From JADJOY01 sp016713535 [NCBI: Deltaproteobacteria bacterium] (GTDB lineage: Bacteria > JADJOY01): a DNA stretch of 64,000 nt. Below, one piece after another: positions 1-8,166 of the stretch (positions are counted from its first letter, which is position 1; every line of letters begins with the position of its first letter). The stretch covers positions 48,031 to 112,030 of the forward strand of contig JADJOY010000043.1 in NCBI GenBank assembly GCA_016713535.1, given 5' to 3'. The notes below the pieces were generated by a model. That model saw only the letters and a program-made list of their open reading frames with translations, was not told the DNA's origin and made no database searches. Made by a program: the position numbers and the translations under genes.

Positions 1-82
1 TGACCACGTGCCCCGCACCCAGGAGCTGCGTCGCCACCAGCGTGCCGAGGTTGCCGAACCCACCCGTGACCAGGACCTTCAT
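1..82 (-). CDS. NAD-dependent epimerase/dehydratase, N-terminal fragment (cut by window edge)
   Basis: Only the first 27 residues lie in the window. They begin with ATG at 80-82 (minus strand) and read MKVLVTGGFGNLGT, the glycine-rich TGGxGxxG dinucleotide-binding turn of extended short-chain dehydrogenases. The start lies 10 bp after the stop of the SDR at 93-1121, so the two are almost certainly cotranscribed behind the TetR and EBP-like genes. Substrate cannot be judged from this fragment; a sugar or steroid/terpenoid substrate are both possible. Confidence 0.8.
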   Translation of the reverse strand, partial: MKVLVTGGFGNLGTLVATQLLGAGHVV

Positions 83-92
83 CGGCTCTCGC

Positions 93-1121
93 TCAACTCG
101 CCGCGCCGGGCGCGCCGGCGCGGGTCCGCGCCACGTGCCCCGCGGCGACCAGCCACCGCAACGTGTCGCGCACGGTGTGCTCCGGGGGGCGAAACGACAC
201 GCCGGTCGCTTCCACGACGCGGGCCGAGCTCGCGGGCGGCCACGACGTGGCGATCGCCATCGACTCACGGGTCACCGGGAACTCGATCGGATGGATCCGG
301 CGGACACCATCCATGACGACTCCCATCGCGCGAAGCAGCGCGCCGGGCGACCACGGCGCGAAGATGCGCCGCCCCGTGAGGCGTTCCAGCAAGGCATGGA
401 TCTCGGCCCACCGCACGAAGTGGCCGCCCACGATGTAGCGCGCCATTGCCGGGTCGCCCGCGGGCCTCCGTTCGAGGAGCCGGACGTGCGCGGCGGCCAG
501 GTCGCGCCCGTCCACGAACTGCATGCCGGAGGTCGTCCGGGGCACCACGCGCAGGAAGGCACGGAGCGCCCGGTTGGCCTCGCTGAGCTTGGGGTCGTCG
601 GGCGCGAAGACCCCGCCGGGGTACGTGACCACGATCGGCGCGCCCTCGGCCTGCATGCGCCGGACCGCCCGCTCGCAGTGCTGCTTGGAGCGTAGGTAGG
701 CCTCGCGCGACTCGCCGAGCGGCGACGACTCGTCGATGGCGCTCGCGCCCGGCCGGAAGAAGGCACCGAGGCTCGAGACGTAGAGGATGCGGCCGATCCC
801 GAGCCGCGCCGCGGTGCCGACCACCGCCTCGATGCCGGCGACGTTCGCCTCGTAGAGCTCGTTCGCGCGTGTCGGATCGACGCTCACCATCGCCGCCGCG
901 TGCACCACCGCGTCGCAGCCGGCGAGCCCGGCGCGGACCGCGTCGGCCTCGCGCATGTCGGCCTCGACCACGTCGGTCACCTCGTGGCCGTGGTCACGGA
1001 AGTAGCGCCGTGCGCGGCCCTCGTCTCGAGCGAGGATGCGCACCTCGTGCCCGGCCGCGAGCAGCGCGCGCGCCGTGTGCGCGCCGACGAGGCCGGTCGC
1101 TCCGGTGACGAAGACGCGCAT
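93..1121 (-). CDS. Extended SDR, NAD(P)-dependent epimerase/dehydratase (3-beta-HSD / dihydroflavonol reductase-like)
   Basis: A 342-residue protein with an N-terminal Rossmann motif TGATGLVG (residues 6-13), a conserved Ser in YVSSLGA near residue 116 and the catalytic pair Tyr142/Lys146 (AYLRSK). Length and motif order fit the extended SDR family that includes 3-beta-hydroxysteroid dehydrogenases and dihydroflavonol-4-reductases, which oxidise or reduce hydroxyl/keto groups with NAD(P). No signal peptide, so cytosolic. The start lies 36 bp after the stop of the EBP-like gene and the stop is 10 bp before a second SDR. The EBP-like neighbour makes a sterol or terpenoid substrate plausible, but this is inference from context. 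Confidence 0.88.
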   Translation of the reverse strand: MRVFVTGATGLVGAHTARALLAAGHEVRILARDEGRARRYFRDHGHEVTDVVEADMREADAVRAGLAGCDAVVHAAAMVSVDPTRANELYEANVAGIEAVVGTAARLGIGRILYVSSLGAFFRPGASAIDESSPLGESREAYLRSKQHCERAVRRMQAEGAPIVVTYPGGVFAPDDPKLSEANRALRAFLRVVPRTTSGMQFVDGRDLAAAHVRLLERRPAGDPAMARYIVGGHFVRWAEIHALLERLTGRRIFAPWSPGALLRAMGVVMDGVRRIHPIEFPVTRESMAIATSWPPASSARVVEATGVSFRPPEHTVRDTLRWLVAAGHVARTRAGAPGAAS

Positions 1122-1157
1122 GGGTGGATGCCTGCCGGGTCGCCGCGAGCGCCGCGA

Positions 1158-1962
1158 TCAGGCCGCGACCCTCACGCGCGGTGCCGCCGCAGCGAGCCCT
1201 GCACGCTCCGCGAGCGCGGCGCGCCGTCCCTCGGCGCGGTAGAGGTGGCCGAGCTCGAGGATCGCCGCCGGGATGCAGAAGATCGGCGCCACGAGCCAAG
1301 GCAGGTTGAGACCGACGAACTTGAGCCAGAATCCGACCGCCCCCTGCTGGATGTGAGCCCAGCCGACGTGCCACTCCGAGACGAAGAACGAACCCGTCAG
1401 GTAGGTCAGGCCGACGCACACGCAGAGCGCGATCCAGCACCCGGCGATGCGCTTCGGGAGGGTCTTGCCGAAGCGGTACAGATACCAGCCGTAGAGCTCG
1501 AGGGAGTCCCGAGAAACCCGCCATGAACTCGAGCCCGGCGATGGTCGGGTTCGAGGTGATGTAGCGCGTGTCGGCGCCGCCGTACGCCCACCACAGCCAC
1601 GCCCACCGGTCGTCGGCGGTCACGCCCGCGAGATGGCCGCCGGCGTCGACGAAGAACCACGGCAGCTCCCACGTCGTCTGCGTGACACCGGATATCAAGA
1701 GCCACAGGAAGCCGAACTCGGAGAGCTTCTCGAGGCGTGTGCGGCTCTCGCCCGGGTTGTCCCAGAACGCGAAGAACGGAAAGAAGAGCACCGGCAGGAC
1801 CACGGCGGAAACGTAGACGTCCGTCGGGGTCGGCGGCAGGAGGCCCACGAGGATGAGGATCCAGCACACCGCGATGAGTCCGACCACGGCCGCGCCGAGC
1901 TGGTAGATCGCCCGCCGCCGGCCCCACGAGGGCCGGCCCAGGTTCGGGTGCAAGGAGTCCAT
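1158..1962 (-). CDS. Emopamil-binding protein (EBP/EXPERA)-like membrane protein, frameshifted
   Basis: The N-terminal frame runs from ATG at 1962 and gives four hydrophobic segments plus ADTRY and LEFMAGF. The C-terminal half, with two or three further hydrophobic segments and GLNLPWLVAP, is in the next frame and stops at 1158. The break is near 1495-1515, and one extra base (for example in the GGG run) restores a single protein of about 267 residues. Eukaryotic EBP sterol delta8-delta7 isomerase has the matching blocks GDSRY, METITA and MNALWLVLP, so the acidic residue and the Asn/Trp pair are kept, while the His of its FIHLVIE block is not visible here. The order TetR, EBP-like, SDR, SDR suggests sterol or related lipid modification. 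A bacterial member with another substrate is possible. The frameshift is either a sequencing error or true decay. Confidence 0.7.
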
Positions 1963-1963
1963 C

Positions 1964-2641
1964 TCAGCGCCTCCGCCGCGGTGGTTCGGGGGTTCTCTGG
2001 GCCGCCTGGCCGGGGACGCAGAACACCCGGACGAAGTAGGCGCTGATCTCGTCGGTCAGCTCGTGCGGTGTGCGCGCCATCCCGCCCTCGAGCCAGTCGG
2101 CGAGGATGGTCTGGTAGATGGCGGTCATCACCCGCACGGTCCGCTCCGCATCGCCCGGGACCAGGAGGCCGGCCTCCATGCCCCGCTCGACCATGCGCGT
2201 CGCGGCGTCGAGTCCGTCGCGCCAGATCGACTGGTGCTCGGGACGGCCGAAGCGGCCGAGCGCCCACCCCGCTCCCTCGGAGAGCTGGAGCCTGAGGTAG
2301 GCGGGGCGCTCGCAGAAGAAGCCGACGAACTGGGCGATCGCGCCACGAGCGAGCTCGACGACCGGGCCGTCGGTCGGGAAACCCGCGCGGACCAGCGCCC
2401 CGAACTCGCTCGAGCGCCACGCGTGGACCGCCTGATAGAGGGCGTCCTTGCTCAGGAAGAGCTCGTAGACCGTCTTCATCGAGACGCCGGCCGCGCCGGC
2501 CACGCGAGCCATCTTCGCGTCGTGGAACCCCTGCGCCGCGAAGACCTCCTCGGCGGTGCTGAGGATCAGCTCGCGGTACGCCTGATCGCGAGCCCGCCGC
2601 ACGGTGGCCGGACGCGTGGCGGGAAACGGGGATGACCGCAT
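1964..2641 (-). CDS. TetR/AcrR family transcriptional regulator
   Basis: A 225-residue protein with an N-terminal helix-turn-helix domain (about residues 20-70: ILSTAEEVFAAQGFHDAKMA, then VAGAAGVSMKTVYELF) and a helical C-terminal ligand domain, the normal TetR layout and length. It is the first gene of a minus-strand unit: its stop is one base upstream of the EBP-like start, and two SDR genes follow. It therefore probably regulates that unit in response to a hydrophobic ligand related to the pathway substrate. Start ATG at 2639-2641; the codons after it are Arg/Ser/Pro rich, so a slightly shorter protein is possible. Confidence 0.92.
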   Translation of the reverse strand: MRSSPFPATRPATVRRARDQAYRELILSTAEEVFAAQGFHDAKMARVAGAAGVSMKTVYELFLSKDALYQAVHAWRSSEFGALVRAGFPTDGPVVELARGAIAQFVGFFCERPAYLRLQLSEGAGWALGRFGRPEHQSIWRDGLDAATRMVERGMEAGLLVPGDAERTVRVMTAIYQTILADWLEGGMARTPHELTDEISAYFVRVFCVPGQAAQRTPEPPRRRR

Positions 2642-2775
2642 GGAAAACTCATATTACCGGTGGGCCACCGCGGTCAACCGCGCCGACCTCGGCATCGCAC
2701 CTCCCGACGCGCCGTGCGCCACCAGGTCGTCCGGCAGCCAGCGCCGCTCGGCCTTCGCGCGGTGAACGGCGTCCC

Positions 2776-2812
2776 AGCCTGGTGCCCGTCGTGCCTGGCA
2801 CCGCACCAGGCT
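2776..2812 (-). terminator. Nested inverted repeat between GxGYxYP gene and TetR operon
   Basis: Perfect 10-bp arms AGCCTGGTGC (2776-2785) and GCACCAGGCT (2803-2812) enclose a second palindrome, GTGCCTGGCAC (2791-2801). It lies 45 bp after the stop of the minus-strand gene at 2858 and before the TetR start, so a transcription terminator is the simplest role. No T-run follows. A protein-binding site or dispersed repeat is also possible. Confidence 0.45.
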
Positions 2813-2857
2813 CCTCGCACATCGCTTTCTCGGGGGTGTGTTCCCGAGCCCGACCCG

Positions 2858-4660
2858 CTAGCCGGCGCCGGCGGCCTCGAGCGCGAGCCGCGCGGCGGTG
2901 TCCCCGCTCACCAGGCGAACGTGCTCGGGCAGGTCCGGGATCATCGCCGACAGGGAGTTCGCGAGGTTCAGCCCGCCGTCGCTCGTCATGTAGACGTAGG
3001 CGACCGTGCCGCGCGGATACCCGGCCAGCTCCTTCGCCATGTCTTCGGGGCGCAGGTAGAAAGGCGCCACGATCCCGCTGCCGCTGCCATCGACACCCCG
3101 CCACTCCCGCGGCCGGAACAGCGCGACCGCGCCGCCGTCGGCGCCCGCGAGCACCTTCACCGTCTGGTTCGCCTTCCATCCGGTGAAGGTCGGGAACATG
3201 TACGGCACGTTGACCGGGAAGATGCCGCGGATCACCCCGTTTCGCGCGTACTTCGGTAGGAACGAGCCCTCGGCCGTCTGCCACGAGGTGAACCACTCCC
3301 AGTGGACGGTGCTCGCGGTGCCGAGGATGGTGGCCGCCGCCTCGGTCGCCTCGATGAACTCGTCCTGGACGCCGTCGTTCAGCGACGACGGGTACGAGTA
3401 GAGGTACCCGCTCGGCGGCAGCATGAAGTAGTCGTGGCCGGTCTCGCGGGTGCGCGCGAAGTACCACTCGAGGACGTCCGGGGCGAGCCGCGCGAGGTGG
3501 GGCGAGATCGACCACGTGATCGGCGCGCACAGCCGCCGATCGCGCTCGCACTCGACGAGTCGGTCGCGGAGCCACTGGCTCCGCGCGTCCAGGATGTACT
3601 GGACGTTGTCGCCGTCGCCGACCACGAACGCGACGTAGGTGTGGGTCGGATCGTAGGCGATCTCCTCGGGCGGATTGCGCTCGAGCGCACCAGGATCCGT
3701 GATCGGCCGCCGCCGCGACGAGAAGAACGAGAGGTTGTTCACGTTGGTCGGGATCGCGCCCATGTTGCGCGACGCCACACACGACGTCTGCGCCTCGAAC
3801 AGGTAGCCGCCGAAGACCAGCCACGAGTCCGCGTACCCGTAGACCCCGATCGGCTTCGGCCACGGGTTGCTGCTGGCGATCTGCTCGAGGAGCGCGTGCT
3901 CGTCGGTCGGCGCGATGCAGCCGTTGACGAGGAACACCACGAAGAGCTTCTGCGAGAACACGAAGTCGACGAGCGCAGCGTTGATGTCGCGCGTGACCGG
4001 CGGCGCCCACACCTCGGGAGCCGACGAGTCGTAGCCCGGGTTGAGCATCGCGAGGCCCGTGGTGTCGTCCACGTAGCGCTCGTAGACGTACCGGGTGGCC
4101 TCGTAGGGCGTGCTCCGATCCCGGAACTCCACCCGCGCGTCGAACGCCACGTCCTGGCACGCCACGTCCATGGACTCGTCGAGCGGCACCGCCTCGAGCG
4201 CCGCGCCCACCGTCAGGACGTTCGGAACCAGCGTCTGCTGGTCGGCGTACGAGTAGCGGACGCAGCGCGGGAAGTCCGCCAGGCACGCGTCGAGGAACGG
4301 ACCGACGTCGACGGTCTCGTCAGGGACCAGGCCGAGGTCGTCGAGCCAGCGCGAGTCCTTCTCGCTCATGCGGGTGTAGACCGAGCCGCCGTGGCTCCGG
4401 TTGTAGAGGCCGGCGCAGGCTTGCACCGCGAGCTGCACGGGCGGCGCGGTGGCGGGATCGACGGTCACGACCCGGAACGCACGCGCCGTGCCGGCTCCGT
4501 CGCCGCTCGAGCTGCAACCGAGCGGAGGGCTCGCGAGCACCACCACGACCAGCGCGGCGACGCCCCTCGCGCGTGGTCCTCGCCGCCACCCCGCCAGGCA
4601 CGTCGCCGAGGCCGTCGCACGTTGCTCTTCCAGCTCCGGAGCTCGCTCGGGTGACTGCAT
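2858..4660 (-). CDS. GxGYxYP-domain secreted lipoprotein (putative glycoside hydrolase family)
   Basis: About 600 residues from ATG at 4658-4660, chosen because GGGAGG lies upstream at good spacing and a hydrophobic stretch ending in SPPLGCSSS forms a lipobox. Longer upstream reading is arginine-rich and has no signal. The C-terminal half has PPSGYLYSYP, the signature of the GxGYxYP family (Pfam GxGYxYP_C), plus conserved aromatic/acid patches such as VGDGDNVQY and TSDGGLNLA. The family is predicted to act on carbohydrates because members cluster with glycan genes, but no activity is established. It should be a periplasm- or surface-facing lipoprotein. It is monocistronic, with a divergent promoter region (4661-4892) shared with the FAD reductase gene. 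Confidence 0.8.
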   Translation of the reverse strand: MQSPERAPELEEQRATASATCLAGWRRGPRARGVAALVVVVLASPPLGCSSSGDGAGTARAFRVVTVDPATAPPVQLAVQACAGLYNRSHGGSVYTRMSEKDSRWLDDLGLVPDETVDVGPFLDACLADFPRCVRYSYADQQTLVPNVLTVGAALEAVPLDESMDVACQDVAFDARVEFRDRSTPYEATRYVYERYVDDTTGLAMLNPGYDSSAPEVWAPPVTRDINAALVDFVFSQKLFVVFLVNGCIAPTDEHALLEQIASSNPWPKPIGVYGYADSWLVFGGYLFEAQTSCVASRNMGAIPTNVNNLSFFSSRRRPITDPGALERNPPEEIAYDPTHTYVAFVVGDGDNVQYILDARSQWLRDRLVECERDRRLCAPITWSISPHLARLAPDVLEWYFARTRETGHDYFMLPPSGYLYSYPSSLNDGVQDEFIEATEAAATILGTASTVHWEWFTSWQTAEGSFLPKYARNGVIRGIFPVNVPYMFPTFTGWKANQTVKVLAGADGGAVALFRPREWRGVDGSGSGIVAPFYLRPEDMAKELAGYPRGTVAYVYMTSDGGLNLANSLSAMIPDLPEHVRLVSGDTAARLALEAAGAG

Positions 4661-4892
4661 GTCGGAACCTCCCTCGGAACGGCTTGGTCGAGGCGCCACC
4701 CGTCGCGGCGACGGCTCGGCATAGATCACGTCGCGCGATTCGCCAACGGCGATCGGACCGCGAGGTGCGCTTCCGTCGGGTTGATCGCCCCACCCCGTCG
4801 TGTCGTAGGGTGCGACGAGGCTCCTCCGAGGCGCCGCTCGAGTCGAGCCGGCGCACGACCCGGTGGCCACCCGCGCACCGGGAGACCCGGCG

Positions 4893-6560
4893 ATGCTCAC
4901 GACGAACGAAGTGCAGTCGATCCCCCTGCTCGCGGCACTTCCGGCGGCCGAAGCCGAGCGCGTGGCCGGTCTGGCCGCGGACATCCACCTCGTCGCCGGC
5001 GAGCTCGCGGTCCCCGAGGGCGGCGAGCGCGCGCTCTACGCGGTGCTCGAGGGCCGGATCGAGGTCGTGAAGCTCGTGGACGGCGTCGAGCGCACCCTCG
5101 GCTGGCGCATGCCCGGAGCGATCTTCGGCGAGGTGCCGCTCACGCTCGGCACGCCCTTTCCCGGCGGCTACCGCGCAGCGGAGCCCTCCCGCGTGCTCCG
5201 CCTCGACGCCCAGCAGTACTACTCGGTCATCGCGAACGCACCCGACCTCGCCCTGAAGGTGAGCGCCCTCGCCCGCGAGCGCATCGGCGGGCTCCAGGGG
5301 ATCGCCGCCGAGGCCCCCAGGCCACGAGTGACGATCGTCGGTGAGCGCTGGGACGCGGCGTGCGGAGCGATGCGCCGCTTCCTCGAGCGCAACGAGATCA
5401 CGTTCGAGTGGTTCACACCCGACGCCCCGGACCTCGCGAGCCGGTGGCCCGGCGGCCCGCCGCCAGCCGGGGGCTGCCCCCACCTACGGATGGCGGACGG
5501 GACGTCCCTGAGCCGGCCGAGCACGCGCGAGGTGGCCGTGCGGCTCGGCCTCGCGACGCGCCCGGCGCTCGCCGAGTACGACACCGCGATCATCGGCGGC
5601 GGCCCAGCGGGTCTCGCCGCCGCGGTCTACGGCGCATCGGAGGGCCTCCGCACCATCGTGATCGAACGCGAGGCACCCGGGGGACAGGCCGGCACGTCCT
5701 CGCGGATCGAGAACTACCTCGGCTTCCCGAGCGGCGTGTCGGGCGACGAGCTCGCCAGCCGCGCCCTTCGTCAGGCCCGCCGGCTGGGCGCCGAGATCCT
5801 CGTGACGCGATCGGTCGCGGGCTTCGAGCCCGAGTCTCACGAGCTCGTCCTCGACGGTGGCGACGTGATCCGCGCGCACACGGTCATCCTCGCCACCGGT
5901 GTGTCCTGGCGGCGCGTCGCCATCGACGGGATCGATCGGCTGCTCGGCAAGGGCATCTCGTACGGGGCGGCGCGCAGCGAAGCGCCCGCGACCCACGGCC
6001 GCGACGTCTACTTGATCGGCGGCGGCAACTCGGCCGGACAAGCGGCGATCTACTTCGCGAACCACGCGCGCCACGTCACGCTGGTGGTGCGGGGCGACCG
6101 CCTCGAGAAGTCGATGTCCCACTACCTGACCGAGCAGCTCCGCACCAAGCCCAACGTCTCCATCCTGCTCGGCGCCGAGGTCGGGGCGGTCCACGGCGAG
6201 GCCCACCTCACCGCGCTCGACGTGGTGGATCGCGCGACGAGCGCGGTGCGCCATCACACGTGCGAGGCCCTGTTCGTGTTCATCGGCGCGGAGACCGAGA
6301 CCACCTGGCTGCCGCCGAGCATCGCGCGCGACGAGCGTGGCTACGTGTTGACCGGGCACGACCTCGTGAAGGCCGGCCGCTGGTCGCACCACCGCGACCC
6401 GTACCTCCTCGAGTCGAGCGTTCCCGGCGTGTTCGCGTGCGGCGACGTGCGCCTGAGCCCGGTGAAGCGCGTCGCGTCCGCGGTCGGAGAGGGCAGCATG
6501 GCGATCGCCTTCGTCCACCAGTTCCTGCAGCTCGAGGCCGGCCCCCGCCCGGCGCGCTGA
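4893..6560 (+). CDS. cNMP-binding / thioredoxin-reductase-like FAD oxidoreductase fusion lacking the CxxC pair
   Basis: A 555-residue three-part protein. Residues 1-140 form a cyclic-nucleotide-binding-like beta barrel, about 150-220 a glutaredoxin-like domain, and the rest a thioredoxin-reductase-type flavoprotein with GGGPAG (near 233) for FAD, GGGNSAG (near 376) for NADPH and the C-terminal FACGDVR. At the position of the redox CxxC of thioredoxin reductase (GKGxSYCATC) it reads GISYGAARSEA, so both cysteines are missing. It therefore cannot pass electrons through that disulfide, and a ferredoxin/quinone or NADPH-oxidase-like role, or use of another acceptor, is likely. The start at 4893 has GGAGA 8 bp upstream; a GTG at 4863 is less likely. 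A peroxiredoxin gene follows, suggesting a peroxide-defence unit. Confidence 0.88.
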   Translation: MLTTNEVQSIPLLAALPAAEAERVAGLAADIHLVAGELAVPEGGERALYAVLEGRIEVVKLVDGVERTLGWRMPGAIFGEVPLTLGTPFPGGYRAAEPSRVLRLDAQQYYSVIANAPDLALKVSALARERIGGLQGIAAEAPRPRVTIVGERWDAACGAMRRFLERNEITFEWFTPDAPDLASRWPGGPPPAGGCPHLRMADGTSLSRPSTREVAVRLGLATRPALAEYDTAIIGGGPAGLAAAVYGASEGLRTIVIEREAPGGQAGTSSRIENYLGFPSGVSGDELASRALRQARRLGAEILVTRSVAGFEPESHELVLDGGDVIRAHTVILATGVSWRRVAIDGIDRLLGKGISYGAARSEAPATHGRDVYLIGGGNSAGQAAIYFANHARHVTLVVRGDRLEKSMSHYLTEQLRTKPNVSILLGAEVGAVHGEAHLTALDVVDRATSAVRHHTCEALFVFIGAETETTWLPPSIARDERGYVLTGHDLVKAGRWSHHRDPYLLESSVPGVFACGDVRLSPVKRVASAVGEGSMAIAFVHQFLQLEAGPRPAR

Positions 6561-6706
6561 CCACCCGAGTGGACGCGGCACGGCGCTGTCCGCCGGATCG
6601 ACAGTCACCCCCTCGCTGGGTACGATCGAGCGTTCGGAACCCACCGTGAAGGCCCCCGCGCCGGGCCGTTCGTCCAGCCACGCAACCGAAGGAAGGAACG
6701 AGAACC

Positions 6707-7366
6707 ATGTCGCTTCGGATCAACGACACCGCACCGAACTTCACCGCCAAGACCACCCAGGGCACCATCGACTTCCACCACTGGATCGGTGACGGCTGGG
6801 CGGTGCTCTTCTCTCATCCCAAGGACTTCACGCCCGTCTGCACGACCGAGCTCGGCTACATGGCGAAGATCGAGCCCGAGTTCACCCGGCGCAACGCCAA
6901 GCTCATCGGGCTCTCGGTCGATCCGGTCGGCAACCACGAGAAGTGGGCCAAGGACATCGAGGAGACCCAGGGCTCCACGGTCAAGTATCCGATGATCGGC
7001 GACGAGGACCTCGCGGTCGCGAAGCTCTACAACATGCTCCCGGCCGAGGAGCCGGGCACCTCCGAGGGGCGCACCGCCGCCACCAACGCCACGGTACGCA
7101 CCGTGTTCGTCATCGGGCCCGACAAGAAGATCAAGATGATGCTCACCTACCCGATGACCACCGGGCGCAACTTCGACGAGATCCTGCGCGTGCTCGACTC
7201 GATCCAGCTCACCGCGAAGCACAAGGTCGCGACCCCGGTGAACTGGAAGAACGGCGAGGACGTCATCATCGTCCCGGCGGTCTCCGACGAGGACGCGAAG
7301 AAGGTGTACCCGGAGGGCTGGAAGACGCTGAAGCCCTACCTGCGGATCGTCAAGCAGCCGAGCTGA
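6707..7366 (+). CDS. Peroxiredoxin, 1-Cys (Prx6) type
   Basis: A 219-residue AhpC/TSA-family thiol peroxidase. The peroxidatic motif PxxxTxxC is present as PKDFTPVC with Cys45. The long C-terminal domain (PVNWKNGEDVIIVP, then YPEGWKTLKPYLR) and the total length match the Prx6 subfamily. It reduces hydrogen peroxide and organic or phospholipid hydroperoxides in the cytosol. A strong GAAGGAAGGAA ribosome-binding site precedes the ATG. The upstream FAD reductase, 146 bp away, is a possible partner, though it lacks the usual redox cysteines. Confidence 0.95.
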   Translation: MSLRINDTAPNFTAKTTQGTIDFHHWIGDGWAVLFSHPKDFTPVCTTELGYMAKIEPEFTRRNAKLIGLSVDPVGNHEKWAKDIEETQGSTVKYPMIGDEDLAVAKLYNMLPAEEPGTSEGRTAATNATVRTVFVIGPDKKIKMMLTYPMTTGRNFDEILRVLDSIQLTAKHKVATPVNWKNGEDVIIVPAVSDEDAKKVYPEGWKTLKPYLRIVKQPS

Positions 7367-7400
7367 AGCCGCTCGCCCGAGCCGCGGCCTCGACACGGCA

Positions 7401-7432
7401 GATCGCCCCGACCGAGCTCGGTCGGGGCGATC
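7401..7432. terminator. Perfect 32-bp palindrome between convergent genes
   Basis: The arm GATCGCCCCGACCGAG (7401-7416) is followed directly by its exact reverse complement (7417-7432). It lies 35 bp after the peroxiredoxin stop and 59 bp before the stop of the convergent Gre-like gene. It would form a long hairpin in both transcripts and is best read as a bidirectional terminator, although neither side has a clear T-run. Confidence 0.65.
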
Positions 7433-7491
7433 GTGCTCCCGGGCGTCGGGCCTCGCGATCGGATCCGCGGGCGCGCACCACGCCGTGCCGC

Positions 7492-8055
7492 TCAGGCCAC
7501 CCAGGTGATCGTGAGCTCGCGCCGTCCGCCGGGTAGATCGACCTCCACCGAGTCGCCGGCCTCGGCGCCGACCAGCGCGCGGCCGAGCGGCGACCCGGGC
7601 GTCACCGGGCGGATCGAGACCCCGTCCACGTCGAGCGCCTCCCCGCCTCCGCCCGCCACGACGAACACCACCGAGATCGAGCCGTCCTGGTCCTCGAGCC
7701 CCGCCAGCGCCGAGAGGGCGATCGGATCGTCGGCGCCGAAGGGCCGGAGCGCGAGCACCGCGAGCCGCTGCGCCTCGGCGCGCAGCCCGACCCTGAGCGC
7801 CAGCCCGCGCGCGAGGTAGCTCGCCTCGGTGGAGCGCATGTCCTTCGGGTCCTCGGCACGCGTCTCCTCGTGGATCGCGCCGGCGTGCGCCGCACGCTGG
7901 GAGGTCTCGACGTCGGCGAGCGTGAGCGCGACACGTGCTCGCAGCGCCGCCAGCACCCGCTCCTTGTCGATGGAGCGTGCCGAGCCGGGCGGGCGAGCCG
8001 GCCCCGGTCCCGCGGCGGCGGACGGCTTCGACGGGCGGCGAGTGCGAGTGGCCAT
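7492..8055 (-). CDS. GreA/GreB-family transcription elongation factor
   Basis: A 187-residue protein from ATG at 8053-8055. After a basic, low-complexity first 30 residues comes a coiled-coil part (HEETRAEDPKDMRSTEASYL), and then the FKBP-like C-terminal domain with the family signature RPVTPGSPLGRALVGAEAGDSVEV split over residues 150-175 and ending PGGRRELTITWV. Gre factors stimulate RNA cleavage by backtracked RNA polymerase. The coiled-coil region resembles the GreAB-like subgroup rather than classical GreA, so it may be an accessory paralogue. The very long reading frame that extends upstream across 9999 is an antisense artefact. It is divergent from the hydrolase gene at 8167. Confidence 0.82.
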   Translation of the reverse strand: MATRTRRPSKPSAAAGPGPARPPGSARSIDKERVLAALRARVALTLADVETSQRAAHAGAIHEETRAEDPKDMRSTEASYLARGLALRVGLRAEAQRLAVLALRPFGADDPIALSALAGLEDQDGSISVVFVVAGGGGEALDVDGVSIRPVTPGSPLGRALVGAEAGDSVEVDLPGGRRELTITWVA

Positions 8056-8166
8056 GGGTGCGGGTCCCGGTCGACGGTCGGTGCCAGGCGCGGCGCACCG
8101 CCGAGGCTCGGTGGAAGCGTGGCATATAACATCGCACCACCAAGCGCCCGAGGAGGCCCTCGCTCG

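Noticed and set aside
3302-4654. 450-residue reading frame opposite the GxGYxYP gene
   Set aside because: Arginine/valine/glutamate-rich shadow with no domain pattern; the minus-strand gene has a lipobox, ribosome-binding site and family motifs.
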